A stretch of 64,000 nucleotides of DNA from Paenibacillus sinensis (GTDB lineage Bacteria; Bacillota; Bacilli; Paenibacillales; Paenibacillaceae). The translations under genes were made by a program, and so were the position numbers. Under the pieces are notes generated by a model. The model had not been told where the DNA came from. It searched no databases and saw only the letters and a program-made list of their open reading frames with translations. Positions 16,406 to 25,802 of the stretch are shown one piece after another (the first letter of the stretch is position 1; each line of letters starts with the position of its first letter). The stretch lies in the NCBI RefSeq assembly GCF_019904155.1, contig NZ_JAHCMB010000121.1:62001-126000 (forward strand). The letters run 5' to 3'.

Positions 16406-16975
16406 TCAGAACGACGGATGCTCATACTTGCTCAGCGCTGTTAGGAACTGCCCCTCAAGCAGAATGCTCAGCCGTTCGATCATAGCCTGCGGGTTCTCCA
16501 TCATGCCATCCCTCATCCATTTAATAACGAGTCCGCTAAAAGCGAGCGTATAGAAATTGGCGATAAACTGCTTGTCCTGCATGCTGACGTTCGTATTCGC
16601 GGCCAACTCGTCGATCACACCCATAATGAGTTCATTCGTCACGGCGTACAGATAGGCATCCAGGTGATTCCGGCCGAGCGATTCCAGCGTATTGCAGCAG
16701 AATGCACGGTTATTCTGAATATACTGAAAGATCCGGCAGAACCCGTCGGTCCAGGTATCATAGCTTCGGTAAGCGGAGATGCTGCCAACAGCCTCCTTCT
16801 TGTAAATCCAGCCGAGCAGCTCGAACAGATCGTGAAAATGGTAATAGAACGTTTGGCGGTTGACCCCGCAATCGTCTGTTATTTGCTTGACGGTTATTTT
16901 GCTCAGCGGGGTATGCTCCATTCTTTTCTTCAGACATTCGGCCAGCGCTTTTTTGGTCAAAAGGGAATTTGGCAT
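16406..16975 (-). CDS. TetR/AcrR family regulator (DhaS-like)
   Basis: A 189-residue repressor-type protein. The helix-turn-helix is LSKITVKQITDDCGVNRQTFYYHFHDLFELLGWIYKKE, split here into its helices at about residues 24-60, and the remaining 130 residues fit the C-terminal ligand domain found in DhaS-like regulators. GGTGG lies 6 bases before ATG 16975; an in-frame ATG two codons earlier overlaps that site. It is encoded just upstream of oleate hydratase on the same strand, with no terminator seen between, so it likely controls ohyA and perhaps itself in response to fatty acids; that ligand is inferred. Confidence 0.87.
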   Translation of the reverse strand: MPNSLLTKKALAECLKKRMEHTPLSKITVKQITDDCGVNRQTFYYHFHDLFELLGWIYKKEAVGSISAYRSYDTWTDGFCRIFQYIQNNRAFCCNTLESLGRNHLDAYLYAVTNELIMGVIDELAANTNVSMQDKQFIANFYTLAFSGLVIKWMRDGMMENPQAMIERLSILLEGQFLTALSKYEHPSF

Positions 16976-17015
16976 ATTCATCCACCTCTCTGCCCCATCA
17001 TAACGCAGCGGATGC

Positions 17016-17204
17016 TCAATAGTGAAGAACCCACACCAAGAGAAGGAAGACTAGGCATGCACCAATTTGAATCCAGGAGAGGATGGCGGAGGCTTTGTGC
17101 TCCCGGGCCATGCCGTTAACCCTGTAGTATTCCCTGTCCACTGTGAGAAGCATCAGGGCGGAGAATGCGGATATAGCCGATGTGAAAAAAAGCATGCGAA
17201 ACAT
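17016..17204 (-). CDS. Small membrane protein of germination loci (CLC_0170-like)
   Basis: A 62-residue protein with two hydrophobic segments (FFTSAISAFSALMLLTV and ILSWIQIGACLVFLLLVWVL) and a short charged loop. Small proteins of this form commonly sit at the end of germination receptor operons in clostridia and Paenibacillus. It is the last gene of the operon, 39 bases after the C subunit stop. AGGAGGG lies 13 bases before ATG 17204, a longer spacing than usual. It may resemble the D subunit role in receptor function; unproven. Confidence 0.65.
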   Translation of the reverse strand: MFRMLFFTSAISAFSALMLLTVDREYYRVNGMAREHKASAILSWIQIGACLVFLLLVWVLHY

Positions 17205-17243
17205 GGGTAGCAGCCGTCCCTCCTGCCGGCACCGGATGCCGGC

Positions 17244-18458
17244 TTACGTATCTTTGAGCCCCACTCTGCGTATCGTCAGTCTGATGCGTAACTCGACACT
17301 TACAGTCGGATACAGTTCCTCCCAGTCCCATTTGCTGTGCACATTCTTCTTCCAGTAAGACTGATGATGCGCCCTTACGCATTCGCCTATGCCAAAAATA
17401 TCGGACCGGTCCTGTTGGGTCTGCTCGAACAGCAGGCGCAGAATTTGTTCCGTGTCCTGCTCGAATTCCTTCTCGAGTGCATGAAGATCGGCCGATGTAC
17501 TGATCGCCTTGCTTGCGTGATAGTGCTCGTCCAAATCGCCTTCCAGATCGATGTCGCAGATCACATGCGGCTTCCCGTTTCGGATCACGGTTCGTTTCCT
17601 CGAATGCCGGGAAATGGTGCGGCTCATCACATCACCGTATTTACCCGTCTTGAACAGTACGGAATATCCGCCGGGATCGATCCCCTGAAAAGCCATGTAC
17701 GCGCCGATGTCGAGCGGCTGTGTCGTTCCGGCCAGTTTGCCTTTGCTGAAGTAGGCCAGTCCGTCGATGGTAATATTCTCTTTGTTGCGGATCGAGACGT
17801 ATGGCAGAAACCCGTCCCGGCCCCATTTGGATTCCGCAGACCAGAAGTCTCCGATGAAATCCTGCGGAAATTTCCCGCTATCGACGGCTCTGTCCATCAT
17901 CGACAAAATATACAGGGTAGGCACGCGCTGCAGAGGAGGCTGGACCTTCATGAAGTTCTCGGCTTTCTGGCCTGTAACGAGCAGCCACGTTCTGCGCCGG
18001 ACTTCCGGATTGCGGCGAAGATAATCGTTAATCTCATCCAGCCCATGCCGGGCGAAATCCTCGCTGATGACTATGATCCGAAGATGGATCAGATACCGGG
18101 GCTCGGCCAGTTTTTGCTGAAGATTATTGAGGCAGTCATCCAGCGAATGGCCGTCGGCACTGACAACCCATACCGGATTCCCGCTGTCGCCGCCCCCTTC
18201 AGAGCCCGGACCGAGCGGAACTCTGCCGGGAACGGCGATCTGGGCTGTGATATGCAGCATATGCTGACCCGGCTGGTTGTCGAGATGCGTCGTCTTCAGT
18301 TCGGCTTTGGTGTTCGTGTCCTGTACCTCATCGATCGCAAGTCCAAGCACCAGAGCGCGTTCTTCGATGCTCTGCTCGTCCCAGCACCCGGTTAGCAGAA
18401 GGGAAAGAACGACAAAGAGAAACCCCGGTACGGCCAGCTTCCACATGGTCCTGCTCAT
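17244..18458 (-). CDS. Ger(x)C family spore germination lipoprotein (C subunit)
   Basis: A 404-residue lipoprotein. The signal peptide ends in LTGC (Cys 25), followed by WDEQSIEERALVLGLAIDE, the standard start of GerAC/GerKC proteins. The three-domain body includes YLIHLRIIVISEDFARHGL, and the C-terminal domain ends with YPTVSVELRIRLTIRRVG. It sits on the outer face of the inner spore membrane as part of a nutrient germinant receptor. ATG 18458 overlaps the B subunit stop by four bases (ATGA), showing coupling. Confidence 0.92.
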   Translation of the reverse strand: MSRTMWKLAVPGFLFVVLSLLLTGCWDEQSIEERALVLGLAIDEVQDTNTKAELKTTHLDNQPGQHMLHITAQIAVPGRVPLGPGSEGGGDSGNPVWVVSADGHSLDDCLNNLQQKLAEPRYLIHLRIIVISEDFARHGLDEINDYLRRNPEVRRRTWLLVTGQKAENFMKVQPPLQRVPTLYILSMMDRAVDSGKFPQDFIGDFWSAESKWGRDGFLPYVSIRNKENITIDGLAYFSKGKLAGTTQPLDIGAYMAFQGIDPGGYSVLFKTGKYGDVMSRTISRHSRKRTVIRNGKPHVICDIDLEGDLDEHYHASKAISTSADLHALEKEFEQDTEQILRLLFEQTQQDRSDIFGIGECVRAHHQSYWKKNVHSKWDWEELYPTVSVELRIRLTIRRVGLKDT

Positions 18459-19549
18459 TGCGGTGTTCCCCTTTTTTTGCGGACAACAGCCACAACATAA
18501 AGAACAAGAGGGTAGATCATGATGTACAGATTGGCAAGTGCGATACTGTAGGCGGCGCTGTAGGTTTCGAAGATGTTCTTGGGAACAAGGGAGAGCAGGA
18601 AGACTACCGGCAGAAGAAAGCTGCCTGCCGACCGCTGATCCCGCAGCGATAGCAGTGTCCGAAGCGAATAGACAGACAAATAGAACGTGCTGTATGCGGA
18701 GGTGAAGACGGAAAATACCCATATGATGATGAATAGGGCATCCAGCCGCTCCAGCACATTGCCGCCTATGCTGGTAGATCGGGCGGCCTCCAGCGTCGGA
18801 TAGAACAGCAGCTTTGTCTCTTCGGCGCCGAACATTCCGACGACTGATGCGGCAATCAGCGCATACAGGATACCGATAGTGCCTACAGCGGCCGACATGA
18901 CGCCAAGGGTACGCCGGGGACGCTTCATGAACGGGATCAGGAGAATGAAGATGAACGAGCTCTGGTACAGGCTGCTGGCAGCCACTGATCCCTTGAAGAA
19001 GCTATGGGCGTTCCCGCTTATGACCGGCAGCAGATTGAGGTGATCAATATCGCGGAGAGAGGCAAGAATGATGCCCGCTAAAGGAAGAATAATCAGCGGC
19101 AGATAGAAAAAATGAATCTGGGCGAACTTGATCACACCTCTCCGGGAAGCGAAGAGACAGAGCAGGAGCAGAATAAGAATTACGGCCTCGATAGGCGTCT
19201 TCCGGAACAGCACGATCAGTGCGACCTCACCGAACTGCCGGGCGGTCAGAGCAGTGACCACGAGAAAGAGAAGACAGACGACAGCCGTCAGCAGATCCGC
19301 CGGGACCCGGCCGATCAGCCTGCGGCTGAAGAGAAAGAGATTCTCTCTCGGAAACCGCTGGCAGAGCAGCACGGAGGGAAGCAGACCGATAAAGGCGAGA
19401 GCGGTTCCTCCTATGGCGACCAGCGGAGCACCGCTTCCCCCGGCGTTGGCCATATATCGGGGGAAGCTGAGGATGTTGACTCCGATTACCGTGCTAATGA
19501 TGACGCTCGTCGCCCGGAGTGTCGTGATCTGGCGCGGGATGTGACTCAT
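18455..19549 (-). CDS. GerAB/YndE family germination permease (B subunit)
   Basis: A 364-residue integral membrane protein with about ten hydrophobic segments, of the amino acid permease-like GerB family. The N-terminus RQITTLRATSVIISTVIGVNIL and the segment SFPRYMANAGGSGAPLVAIGG are typical. The B subunit is thought to bind the nutrient germinant. ATG 19549 has AAAGGTGA about 6 bases upstream; an in-frame GTG at 19558 is less likely. Its start lies inside the 3' end of the A subunit gene (56-base overlap). Confidence 0.92.
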   Translation of the reverse strand: MSHIPRQITTLRATSVIISTVIGVNILSFPRYMANAGGSGAPLVAIGGTALAFIGLLPSVLLCQRFPRENLFLFSRRLIGRVPADLLTAVVCLLFLVVTALTARQFGEVALIVLFRKTPIEAVILILLLLCLFASRRGVIKFAQIHFFYLPLIILPLAGIILASLRDIDHLNLLPVISGNAHSFFKGSVAASSLYQSSFIFILLIPFMKRPRRTLGVMSAAVGTIGILYALIAASVVGMFGAEETKLLFYPTLEAARSTSIGGNVLERLDALFIIIWVFSVFTSAYSTFYLSVYSLRTLLSLRDQRSAGSFLLPVVFLLSLVPKNIFETYSAAYSIALANLYIMIYPLVLYVVAVVRKKRGTPQ

Positions 19550-21182
19550 ACCATTCACCTTTCTGGCTGAAGATTCGGTCCCACATCTGCTTGGTTGTGC
19601 CTTGGCGGAGCTTGGTCATGTCCGGAGGGTTCAGAAAGCTGGGGCGTTTCTTAATCCACCACAACGGCGCCCGGATAACCGTATCCTTGAAATCCCGCCA
19701 TTTGCCGAAGACGAACGGTGTCATGTAGGGCACACCGAACGATTCCAGGTACAGCAGATGGTTAATAATCATAATAGTGCCGACCATTACACCGTACAGC
19801 CCGAATGTTCCGGCCAGAATGACAAGCGGGAACCTCAGCATGCGGAGCGAGATGGCCGCGTTATAGGCAGGGGTGGCGAAAGAGCCGACCGTGGTCAGTG
19901 CGACGATGACTACGGTGATGGGACTGGACAATCCGGCCGAAACGGCGGCTTGGCCAATAACCAGCACCCCGACAATGGACAGAGCTCCGCCGACCATCTG
20001 CGGCATGCGGATGGTTGCCTCCCGCAGCACCTCCATTGAAATTTCCATGATCAGCACTTCCAGAACCGCCGGGAAAGGCACGCCGGCCCTGCCTCCTGAA
20101 ATGGCTACGGCGAAATTCGTGGGAATCAGCTCCGGATTGAACGAAATGACGGAGACATAAAGCGATGGGAAGAACAGGGAGAAGAACAAGGCAGCTACAC
20201 GGATGAACCGGATCAGGCCTGCGATGATGAAGCGTTCCGAATAATCGTCTACCGTCTGGAAAAACTGGTTGAACAGCGCCGGGACGAGCAGGGCGAATGG
20301 AGAACCGTCCACGAGGATGGCGGCTCTTCCTTCCAGCAGAGCGGATGTTGTCTTGTCAGGACGCTCCGTATTCTGGATCTGGGGGAACGGAGACAGCGGA
20401 TATTCCTCCATGAACTGTTCCAGATATCCCGATTCAATGACGCCGTCTATGTCGATGTCGGATAGCCTCTTCATCACTTCGTCGATCAAACCCGGGTTTG
20501 CAATTCCGTCCAGATAACAGAGCGCAACCCGGGAAGCCGTCCGCCGGCCGATCGGATTGATGACCGTTTTTAAATCGGCGGTCTGCAGACGTCTCCGGAG
20601 CAGCGACAGATTGGTCTCCAGGTCCTCAATGAACCCTTCCCGGGCGCCGCGGATTACCTGCTCGGTCTGCGGCTGTTCGATTCCGCGCTTCTCGATGCTC
20701 CGCAAATCGAACGCAAGTCCCTCAGCGGCTGTGTCGGCTAGCAGGACGACGCAGCCCTGGGACACAGCGGTCAGCAATTCGGGGAGACTCTTGATTGTAG
20801 AAGCCTTGGTCAGCTGGGTGACCCGGCTCCAAATCAGTTCCATCAGGTCACTTGGGCCGTCTTCGTCCTGCCCTGCAGGCCAGTTCTCGCGCATAAGCGG
20901 CTTCAACAGATGCTCCAGCAGATTGGCTTTGTCGACGATGGAGGAATAGAACGCCAGCGCCGCCTCATGCCGGCCGAAGAGCTGAAACGAACGGATGACG
21001 AAATCCCCATTGTCGCCGAGCAAGGATTGCAGCATGTCCAGATTGTCCTGGAGAACAGGGCTGATCGGTTGTGTCTCCGCGTGGCTGCCGTCCCCTTTAG
21101 GTCCGCTTAAGCCAGGGAGGCCTGCCTGGTTGCCGGACTGCTTCTTTTTATAAGCTTCGTATTGTTGTGTCCAGCTTCCCAT
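19494..21182 (-). CDS. GerAA family spore germination protein (A subunit)
   Basis: A 562-residue A subunit with a soluble N-terminal domain (about 1-300), then four or five membrane segments and a short cytoplasmic tail. Conserved family blocks seen: LCYLDGIANPGLIDEV, YPLSPFPQIQNTERPDK, LLEGRAAILVDGSPFALLVP, and PAVLEVLIMEISMEVLREA near residue 380. The A subunit forms the oligomeric channel through which ions leave the spore. AAGGAGG lies 5 bases before the ATG. The operon order A-B-C-small membrane protein is a complete receptor. A forespore (sigma G) promoter should lie upstream; I could not pick one out by eye. Confidence 0.93.
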   Translation of the reverse strand: MGSWTQQYEAYKKKQSGNQAGLPGLSGPKGDGSHAETQPISPVLQDNLDMLQSLLGDNGDFVIRSFQLFGRHEAALAFYSSIVDKANLLEHLLKPLMRENWPAGQDEDGPSDLMELIWSRVTQLTKASTIKSLPELLTAVSQGCVVLLADTAAEGLAFDLRSIEKRGIEQPQTEQVIRGAREGFIEDLETNLSLLRRRLQTADLKTVINPIGRRTASRVALCYLDGIANPGLIDEVMKRLSDIDIDGVIESGYLEQFMEEYPLSPFPQIQNTERPDKTTSALLEGRAAILVDGSPFALLVPALFNQFFQTVDDYSERFIIAGLIRFIRVAALFFSLFFPSLYVSVISFNPELIPTNFAVAISGGRAGVPFPAVLEVLIMEISMEVLREATIRMPQMVGGALSIVGVLVIGQAAVSAGLSSPITVVIVALTTVGSFATPAYNAAISLRMLRFPLVILAGTFGLYGVMVGTIMIINHLLYLESFGVPYMTPFVFGKWRDFKDTVIRAPLWWIKKRPSFLNPPDMTKLRQGTTKQMWDRIFSQKGEWYESHPAPDHDTPGDERHH

Positions 21183-21293
21183 ACCTTGCCTCCTTGCAGG
21201 TCTTGTAAATTCATTGTTCGCCGCATAGGGGCACTTTATGTACGCTCCTGAAATCGATAGCCCCCGGAATCGCCCTTTTTGTCCTTATGGCGG

Positions 21294-21323
21294 TTGCCCC
21301 TCCGCTGCAAAGTCCGGTACACT
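21294..21323 (+). promoter_or_regulatory. Candidate recQ promoter
   Basis: TTGCCC (21294-21299), 18-bp spacer, TACACT (21318-21323), 33 bases before the ATG. Moderate match to the housekeeping consensus. Confidence 0.45.
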
Positions 21324-21356
21324 GGAGATAGAAAGCTTGTAAGGAGTCTATGACCT

Positions 21357-23201
21357 ATGAATACGCAGGAACTAACGATGGAACAAGCGCAGCAGGTGCT
21401 GCAGAAATATTACGGCTACCCGGATTTCCGGGAAGGCCAGAAGAAGATTGTCGCGAGTCTTCTGGAAGGGCGGGATACACTTGGCATCATGCCAACCGGC
21501 GGCGGGAAGTCGATCTGTTATCAGGTTCCGGCGATGCTGCTGCCGGGCATGACGCTCGTTGTCTCGCCGCTCATCTCCCTGATGAAGGACCAGGTCGATG
21601 CGCTCACTACGGCGGGCATTCCCGCCGCCTACATCAACAGCACGCTGAGCGGCAAGGAGGTTAATGACCGCATCCGCGCCGCCCGGCGCGGCGAGCTGAA
21701 GCTGCTCTACGTCGCCCCCGAGCGGCTGGAGCTGGACTGGTTCCGCCTGGAAATGGCGGAGCTGCCGCTTGCCTGCGTCGCGGTGGACGAGGCTCACTGC
21801 GTCTCGCAATGGGGCCACGACTTCCGCACCAGCTATCTGGCGGTGTCGCCGTTCGTAGAGGAACTGCCGAACCGGCCGATCCTCGCGGCTTTCACGGCGA
21901 CCGCGACACCCGAGGTCATGGAGGACATGACCCGGCTGCTTCGGCTGCAGGACCCCGGCGTGTTCGTCACGGGACTTGGCCGGGACAATCTGGCGATGTC
22001 CGTGCTGCGCGGGGAGAGCAAGAAGGACTTTGTCCTTCAATATGCGGCGGCGCATGGTCATGAGCCGGGCATCGTGTACGCGGCTACCCGCAAAGAGGTG
22101 GACGATCTGTACCAGCGGCTTCGCAGCGCCGGCTTTGCGGCGGGCCGCTATCATGCCGGAATGAGCGACGAGGAGCGGGCGGAGAGCCAGGAGGCGTTCC
22201 TGTACGACGACATCCGCGTGATGGTCGCCACCAATGCCTTCGGCATGGGGATCGACAAATCGAATGTGCGGTTCGTCATTCACTACAACATGCCGAAGAA
22301 TATGGAGGCCTACGTCCAGGAAGCGGGCCGTGCGGGCCGCGATGGTGAGCCGAGCGAATGCATTCTGCTCTTCAGCGCGCAGGACATCATGACCCAGAAA
22401 TTCCTGATTGAGCAGAACCCGCAGGACTCGGAGCGGAAGGCGAATGATTACCGCAAGCTTCAGCAGATGATCGATTACTGCTACACGACCCGCTGCCTGC
22501 GCAGCGCAATGCTCGATTATTTCGGTGAAGCCCATGAAGACAAGCCCTGCGGCATTTGCAGCTCCTGTACGGATGACCGGGAGCTGATCGACATTACAGT
22601 TGATGCGCAGAAGATCTTCTCCTGCATCCACCGGATGAGAGAGCGGTTCGGCGTCGCGCTTGTCGCATCCGTATTGAAAGGATCGCGCAGCCAGAAGGTG
22701 CTGCAATACGGCTTCGATAAGCTGCCGACCCATGGCGCCATGTCCGGCCGCACGGAGAAGGAGATTACGGAAATCGTCAACGTGCTGATCTCCGAGGGCT
22801 ATCTGGCCCTGTCCGAAGGCCAGTATCCGGTAGTGCGGCTGCAGCAGCCTGCCGCCGAGGTGCTGCGCGGCCAGCGCGAAGTGTTACAGCGGGCGGCCCG
22901 GGCTTCCAAGACCGGCGGCTCGTCCCGGGACCGCAGCCGCGCCCGCGACTACTCGCCGTCGGCCGTCAACGAGACGGTGTTCGAGCAGCTGCGTCTTATC
23001 CGCCGCGAGCTGGCGGGGCGGGAGCATGTGCCGTCTTACATTATTTTCAACGATGCAACGCTTCGCGAGATGAGCGTCGCCGCCCCTCAAACCGAAGAAG
23101 AAATGATGTCGGTGAAGGGTGTCGGTGAGGTTAAATACCGGAAATACGGCAAGGCGTTTCTGGAGTTTTTTCAAAGCGATTCCTATTCCAATGAAGGGTA
23201 A
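21357..23201 (+). CDS. recQ: ATP-dependent DNA helicase RecQ
   Basis: A 614-residue superfamily 2 helicase with the complete RecQ layout. The helicase core has FREGQKKI (Q motif region), GGGKS Walker A near residue 50, VDEAHCVSQWGHDFR Walker B, FTATATPEV, and VIHYNMPKNMEAYVQEAGRAGRDG split over motifs V and VI. The RecQ-C zinc site is formed by Cys residues in YCYTTRCLRSAML and CGICSSC. A winged helix follows, then a C-terminal HRDC domain (VNETVFEQLRLIRRELAG to KYGKAFLEFF). It unwinds 3'-tailed DNA in recombination and repair. AAGGAG lies 10 bases before the ATG. The radical SAM gene follows after 15 bases. Confidence 0.95.
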   Translation: MNTQELTMEQAQQVLQKYYGYPDFREGQKKIVASLLEGRDTLGIMPTGGGKSICYQVPAMLLPGMTLVVSPLISLMKDQVDALTTAGIPAAYINSTLSGKEVNDRIRAARRGELKLLYVAPERLELDWFRLEMAELPLACVAVDEAHCVSQWGHDFRTSYLAVSPFVEELPNRPILAAFTATATPEVMEDMTRLLRLQDPGVFVTGLGRDNLAMSVLRGESKKDFVLQYAAAHGHEPGIVYAATRKEVDDLYQRLRSAGFAAGRYHAGMSDEERAESQEAFLYDDIRVMVATNAFGMGIDKSNVRFVIHYNMPKNMEAYVQEAGRAGRDGEPSECILLFSAQDIMTQKFLIEQNPQDSERKANDYRKLQQMIDYCYTTRCLRSAMLDYFGEAHEDKPCGICSSCTDDRELIDITVDAQKIFSCIHRMRERFGVALVASVLKGSRSQKVLQYGFDKLPTHGAMSGRTEKEITEIVNVLISEGYLALSEGQYPVVRLQQPAAEVLRGQREVLQRAARASKTGGSSRDRSRARDYSPSAVNETVFEQLRLIRRELAGREHVPSYIIFNDATLREMSVAAPQTEEEMMSVKGVGEVKYRKYGKAFLEFFQSDSYSNEG

Positions 23202-23216
23202 AGGGGTTCTGACAGC

Positions 23217-25280
23217 ATGAAGATCGTTCTCGCCACACTGAACGCCAAGTACATCCACACCTCGCTGGCCATCCGTCTGCTTAAGGCATACAGCCGGCAT
23301 GAATTCGATATCACCCTGGCGGAATACACGATCAAGGACCCGGCCTTGAATATCGTCTCCGACCTGTTCCAGAAAGCTCCGGATGTTATCGGCTTCTCCT
23401 GCTACATCTGGAATATCGAGGAGACGCTGAAGCTGGTTGGTATGCTCAAGAAAATCATGCCGGAAGTCACGATTATTCTGGGCGGACCCGAGGTCTCGTA
23501 TGAGCCGCTGCACTTCATGAACCGGGAGCCGGGAATCGATTTTATTATCTGCGGCGACGGGGAAGAGACGTTCCACCACCTGCTGCAGGAGCTGCGGGAT
23601 GAACGGCGTTTTCATTTTGTATTCGGAGCGGCCTATCGTAAAGGAGAGGAAGCAGTCGTCAATCCGCCGCGTCCCAAGAGCGATTTGAACACGCTGCCGA
23701 GTCCGCACCGTTTTCCCGAGGATGTTCCGGATTTAAGCAAAAGAATCGTCTATTTCGAGACCAGCCGCGGCTGCCCTTTCAATTGCCAATTCTGCTTGTC
23801 GAGCGTCGAGGTGGGCGTGCGCTATTACGATATCGAGCGGGTGAAGTCGGATATTCTGTACCTGATCTCGAACGGGGCGAGGACGATCAAGTTCCTGGAC
23901 CGGACCTTCAACATCAACCGGAGCTACGCCCTGGAAATGTTCCGTTTCCTGATCGACAATCACGGCGGCTGCGTCTTCCAGTTCGAAATTACCGCAGATA
24001 TCATGCGTCCCGAGGTGCTGGATTTTCTGGCGGAGAACGCGCCTCCCGGCATTTTTCGCTTCGAAATCGGCGTGCAGTCCACCAATGATGAGACGAATGA
24101 GCTTGTGAAGCGCCGCCAGAATTTTGCCAAGCTGTCCCGCACGGTCATGAAGATCAAGGAGTGCGGCAATATTGACCAGCATCTCGATCTCATCGCGGGG
24201 CTGCCCATGGAGGATTATGACACCTTCCGCAAAACGTTCAACGACGTCTTCGCCATGGAGCCGGAGGAATTGCAGCTCGGATTTCTTAAAATGCTGCGCG
24301 GCACCGGACTGCGCGCCCAGGCTGCCAAGTACGATTATGTCTATATGGAGCATGCACCTTACGAAATTTTGAGCAGCCATGTGATGCCGTTCTCGGATAT
24401 TATCCGTCTGAAAAGGCTGGAGGATGTGCTGGAGAAATATTGGAACAGCCACCGGATGGACCATACCGTCAAGTATTTGCTGCGGTATGTTTTTGACTCG
24501 CCTTTTGATTTCTTCCAGGAGTTCGGCAATTACTGGGAGGAGCAGGGCTGGCAGCGGATCGGCCATCAGCTTGAGGATCTGTTCTCCCGTCTCTACGGCT
24601 TCCTGCTACAGCGGAACACGCCGGGAATGGAGATCGTTACCGGCCTCATGAAGCTGGACTATCTGCTCGGCCATAAATACAAGCCGCGCAAAATCTGGTG
24701 GGAGCCGGCCTTGGGCAAGGGCGAATGGGGCCGCTGGCTCCGCCTGATCGCCGAGCGGCCGGAGCTGCTTGGCGCGCCGCTGGCGGGCAGCGGCAAGGCG
24801 GGAACGGCCGGAGGCGCAGAAGCGGAGCCTCTGGCTGCGCACCCGGGCAGCCCTGCGGCGGGGACCTTGGCACCGGGGGCTGGAGCCAAGGCGGACCGGC
24901 AGAGCGCAGCTCCGGGAACGGCTGCACCCCGGACCGCGCTGCCGGGCGAGCGCGAGCTGCAGAAGTTCGCCGCGCTGGAGCTGCTGCCGTTCCCGCTCGC
25001 CGAGGTGCTGGCTTCCCTCGGCGGCGTTCCCGCGGCGGGCGGAGCACCCGCCGCAACCGGCCCAGCCGCTACCGGCGCGGCTGGATCTGACGGCGGCCGC
25101 GTGCAGGCTTCGGCCGCCGGGGACACGCTCCTGCTGGTGCTGTACCAGCAGGAGGAGGACGGCAGGCCGGTCGTGTACGGCCTGCCGCTGGAGTCCTTGG
25201 CCGGCGATGCCGCGGCCAAGATGGGCTTCCGCCAGGCCGAAGGCGGCGGAAGCGCTGGGGCGGAGGCCCGCGCGACGTGA
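23217..25280 (+). CDS. B12-binding-type radical SAM protein (DUF4080) with long low-complexity tail
   Basis: A 687-residue protein. Residues 1-140 form a cobalamin-binding-like Rossmann domain (IVLATLNAKYIHTSLAIRLL ... IILGGPEVSYE), although the B12 ligand motif DxHxxG is not seen. The radical SAM domain has RGCPFNCQFC, with cluster ligands C186, C190 and C193. The DUF4080 region ends near residue 490 (MKLDYLLGHKYKPRKIWW). From about 520 to 650 the chain is Ala, Gly and Pro rich and very GC-rich, then a short ordered-looking segment (DTLLLVLYQQEEDGRPVVYG). Substrate unknown. ATG 23217 has AAAGGGG upstream. Probably co-transcribed with recQ and, through a GTGA overlap, with the next GNAT. Confidence 0.85.
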   Translation: MKIVLATLNAKYIHTSLAIRLLKAYSRHEFDITLAEYTIKDPALNIVSDLFQKAPDVIGFSCYIWNIEETLKLVGMLKKIMPEVTIILGGPEVSYEPLHFMNREPGIDFIICGDGEETFHHLLQELRDERRFHFVFGAAYRKGEEAVVNPPRPKSDLNTLPSPHRFPEDVPDLSKRIVYFETSRGCPFNCQFCLSSVEVGVRYYDIERVKSDILYLISNGARTIKFLDRTFNINRSYALEMFRFLIDNHGGCVFQFEITADIMRPEVLDFLAENAPPGIFRFEIGVQSTNDETNELVKRRQNFAKLSRTVMKIKECGNIDQHLDLIAGLPMEDYDTFRKTFNDVFAMEPEELQLGFLKMLRGTGLRAQAAKYDYVYMEHAPYEILSSHVMPFSDIIRLKRLEDVLEKYWNSHRMDHTVKYLLRYVFDSPFDFFQEFGNYWEEQGWQRIGHQLEDLFSRLYGFLLQRNTPGMEIVTGLMKLDYLLGHKYKPRKIWWEPALGKGEWGRWLRLIAERPELLGAPLAGSGKAGTAGGAEAEPLAAHPGSPAAGTLAPGAGAKADRQSAAPGTAAPRTALPGERELQKFAALELLPFPLAEVLASLGGVPAAGGAPAATGPAATGAAGSDGGRVQASAAGDTLLLVLYQQEEDGRPVVYGLPLESLAGDAAAKMGFRQAEGGGSAGAEARAT

Positions 25281-25801
25281 GCGGGCCGGTGGTGCCGGTG
25301 GCGCTGACTCCGTACCGCGCCAAGCATCGTGAAGGTCTGCTCGCCTTCACGCTCCCGCAGGAGCAGGAGGTCTTCACCGGCATGCCGGCGGAGACGCTGG
25401 ATACGGCGCTTCAAGACGATCACCGGAACCCGGTTGTGGTGATCTGCGGCGAGGCGCCGGTAGGCTTCTTCGTCCTCCACGGATGGGACGGAATCAGGGA
25501 CATCTACAGCGGGAACCGCCGCGCCTTGCTGCTGCGGGCTTACCTGATTGACGAGGCCAGCCAGGGCCGGGGATACGGCAGGGCATCCATGGCGCTGCTG
25601 CCTGATTATGTGGGGCGTTATCATCCGGGCACGGAGGAGATCGTGCTGCTCGTGAACGAGCGGAACGGAAAGGCGGAGCGGCTGTATCTGGCCTCCGGCT
25701 TCCATGATACGGGCCTGCGGCGTATGGGGGCCAAAGGGATGCAGAAGCTGCTTCGTTATGATCTGCAGCCGCCGTCCGCGCGGCCCGAATCGGATCTTTG
25801 A
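25277..25801 (+). CDS. GNAT N-acetyltransferase
   Basis: A 174-residue acetyltransferase. The acetyl-CoA loop is in YLIDEASQGRGYGRASMALL near residue 95, followed by VLLVNERNGKAERLYLASGF. This is the spermine/spermidine acetyltransferase-like pattern (GNAT with RGYG), but the substrate is unknown. It starts at GTG 25277, overlapping the radical SAM stop as GTGA, with GGAGG 8 bases upstream, so the two proteins are translationally coupled and may act together. Confidence 0.82.
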   Translation: MSGPVVPVALTPYRAKHREGLLAFTLPQEQEVFTGMPAETLDTALQDDHRNPVVVICGEAPVGFFVLHGWDGIRDIYSGNRRALLLRAYLIDEASQGRGYGRASMALLPDYVGRYHPGTEEIVLLVNERNGKAERLYLASGFHDTGLRRMGAKGMQKLLRYDLQPPSARPESDL

Positions 25802-25802
25802 T

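Noticed and set aside
19112..19570. 152-codon plus-strand frame opposite the germination permease gene
   Set aside because: Highly charged shadow of a membrane protein gene, a common artefact of antisense reading.
21372..22733. 453-codon open frame opposite recQ
   Set aside because: Lies wholly within the RecQ coding region; residue pattern is that of an antisense shadow.
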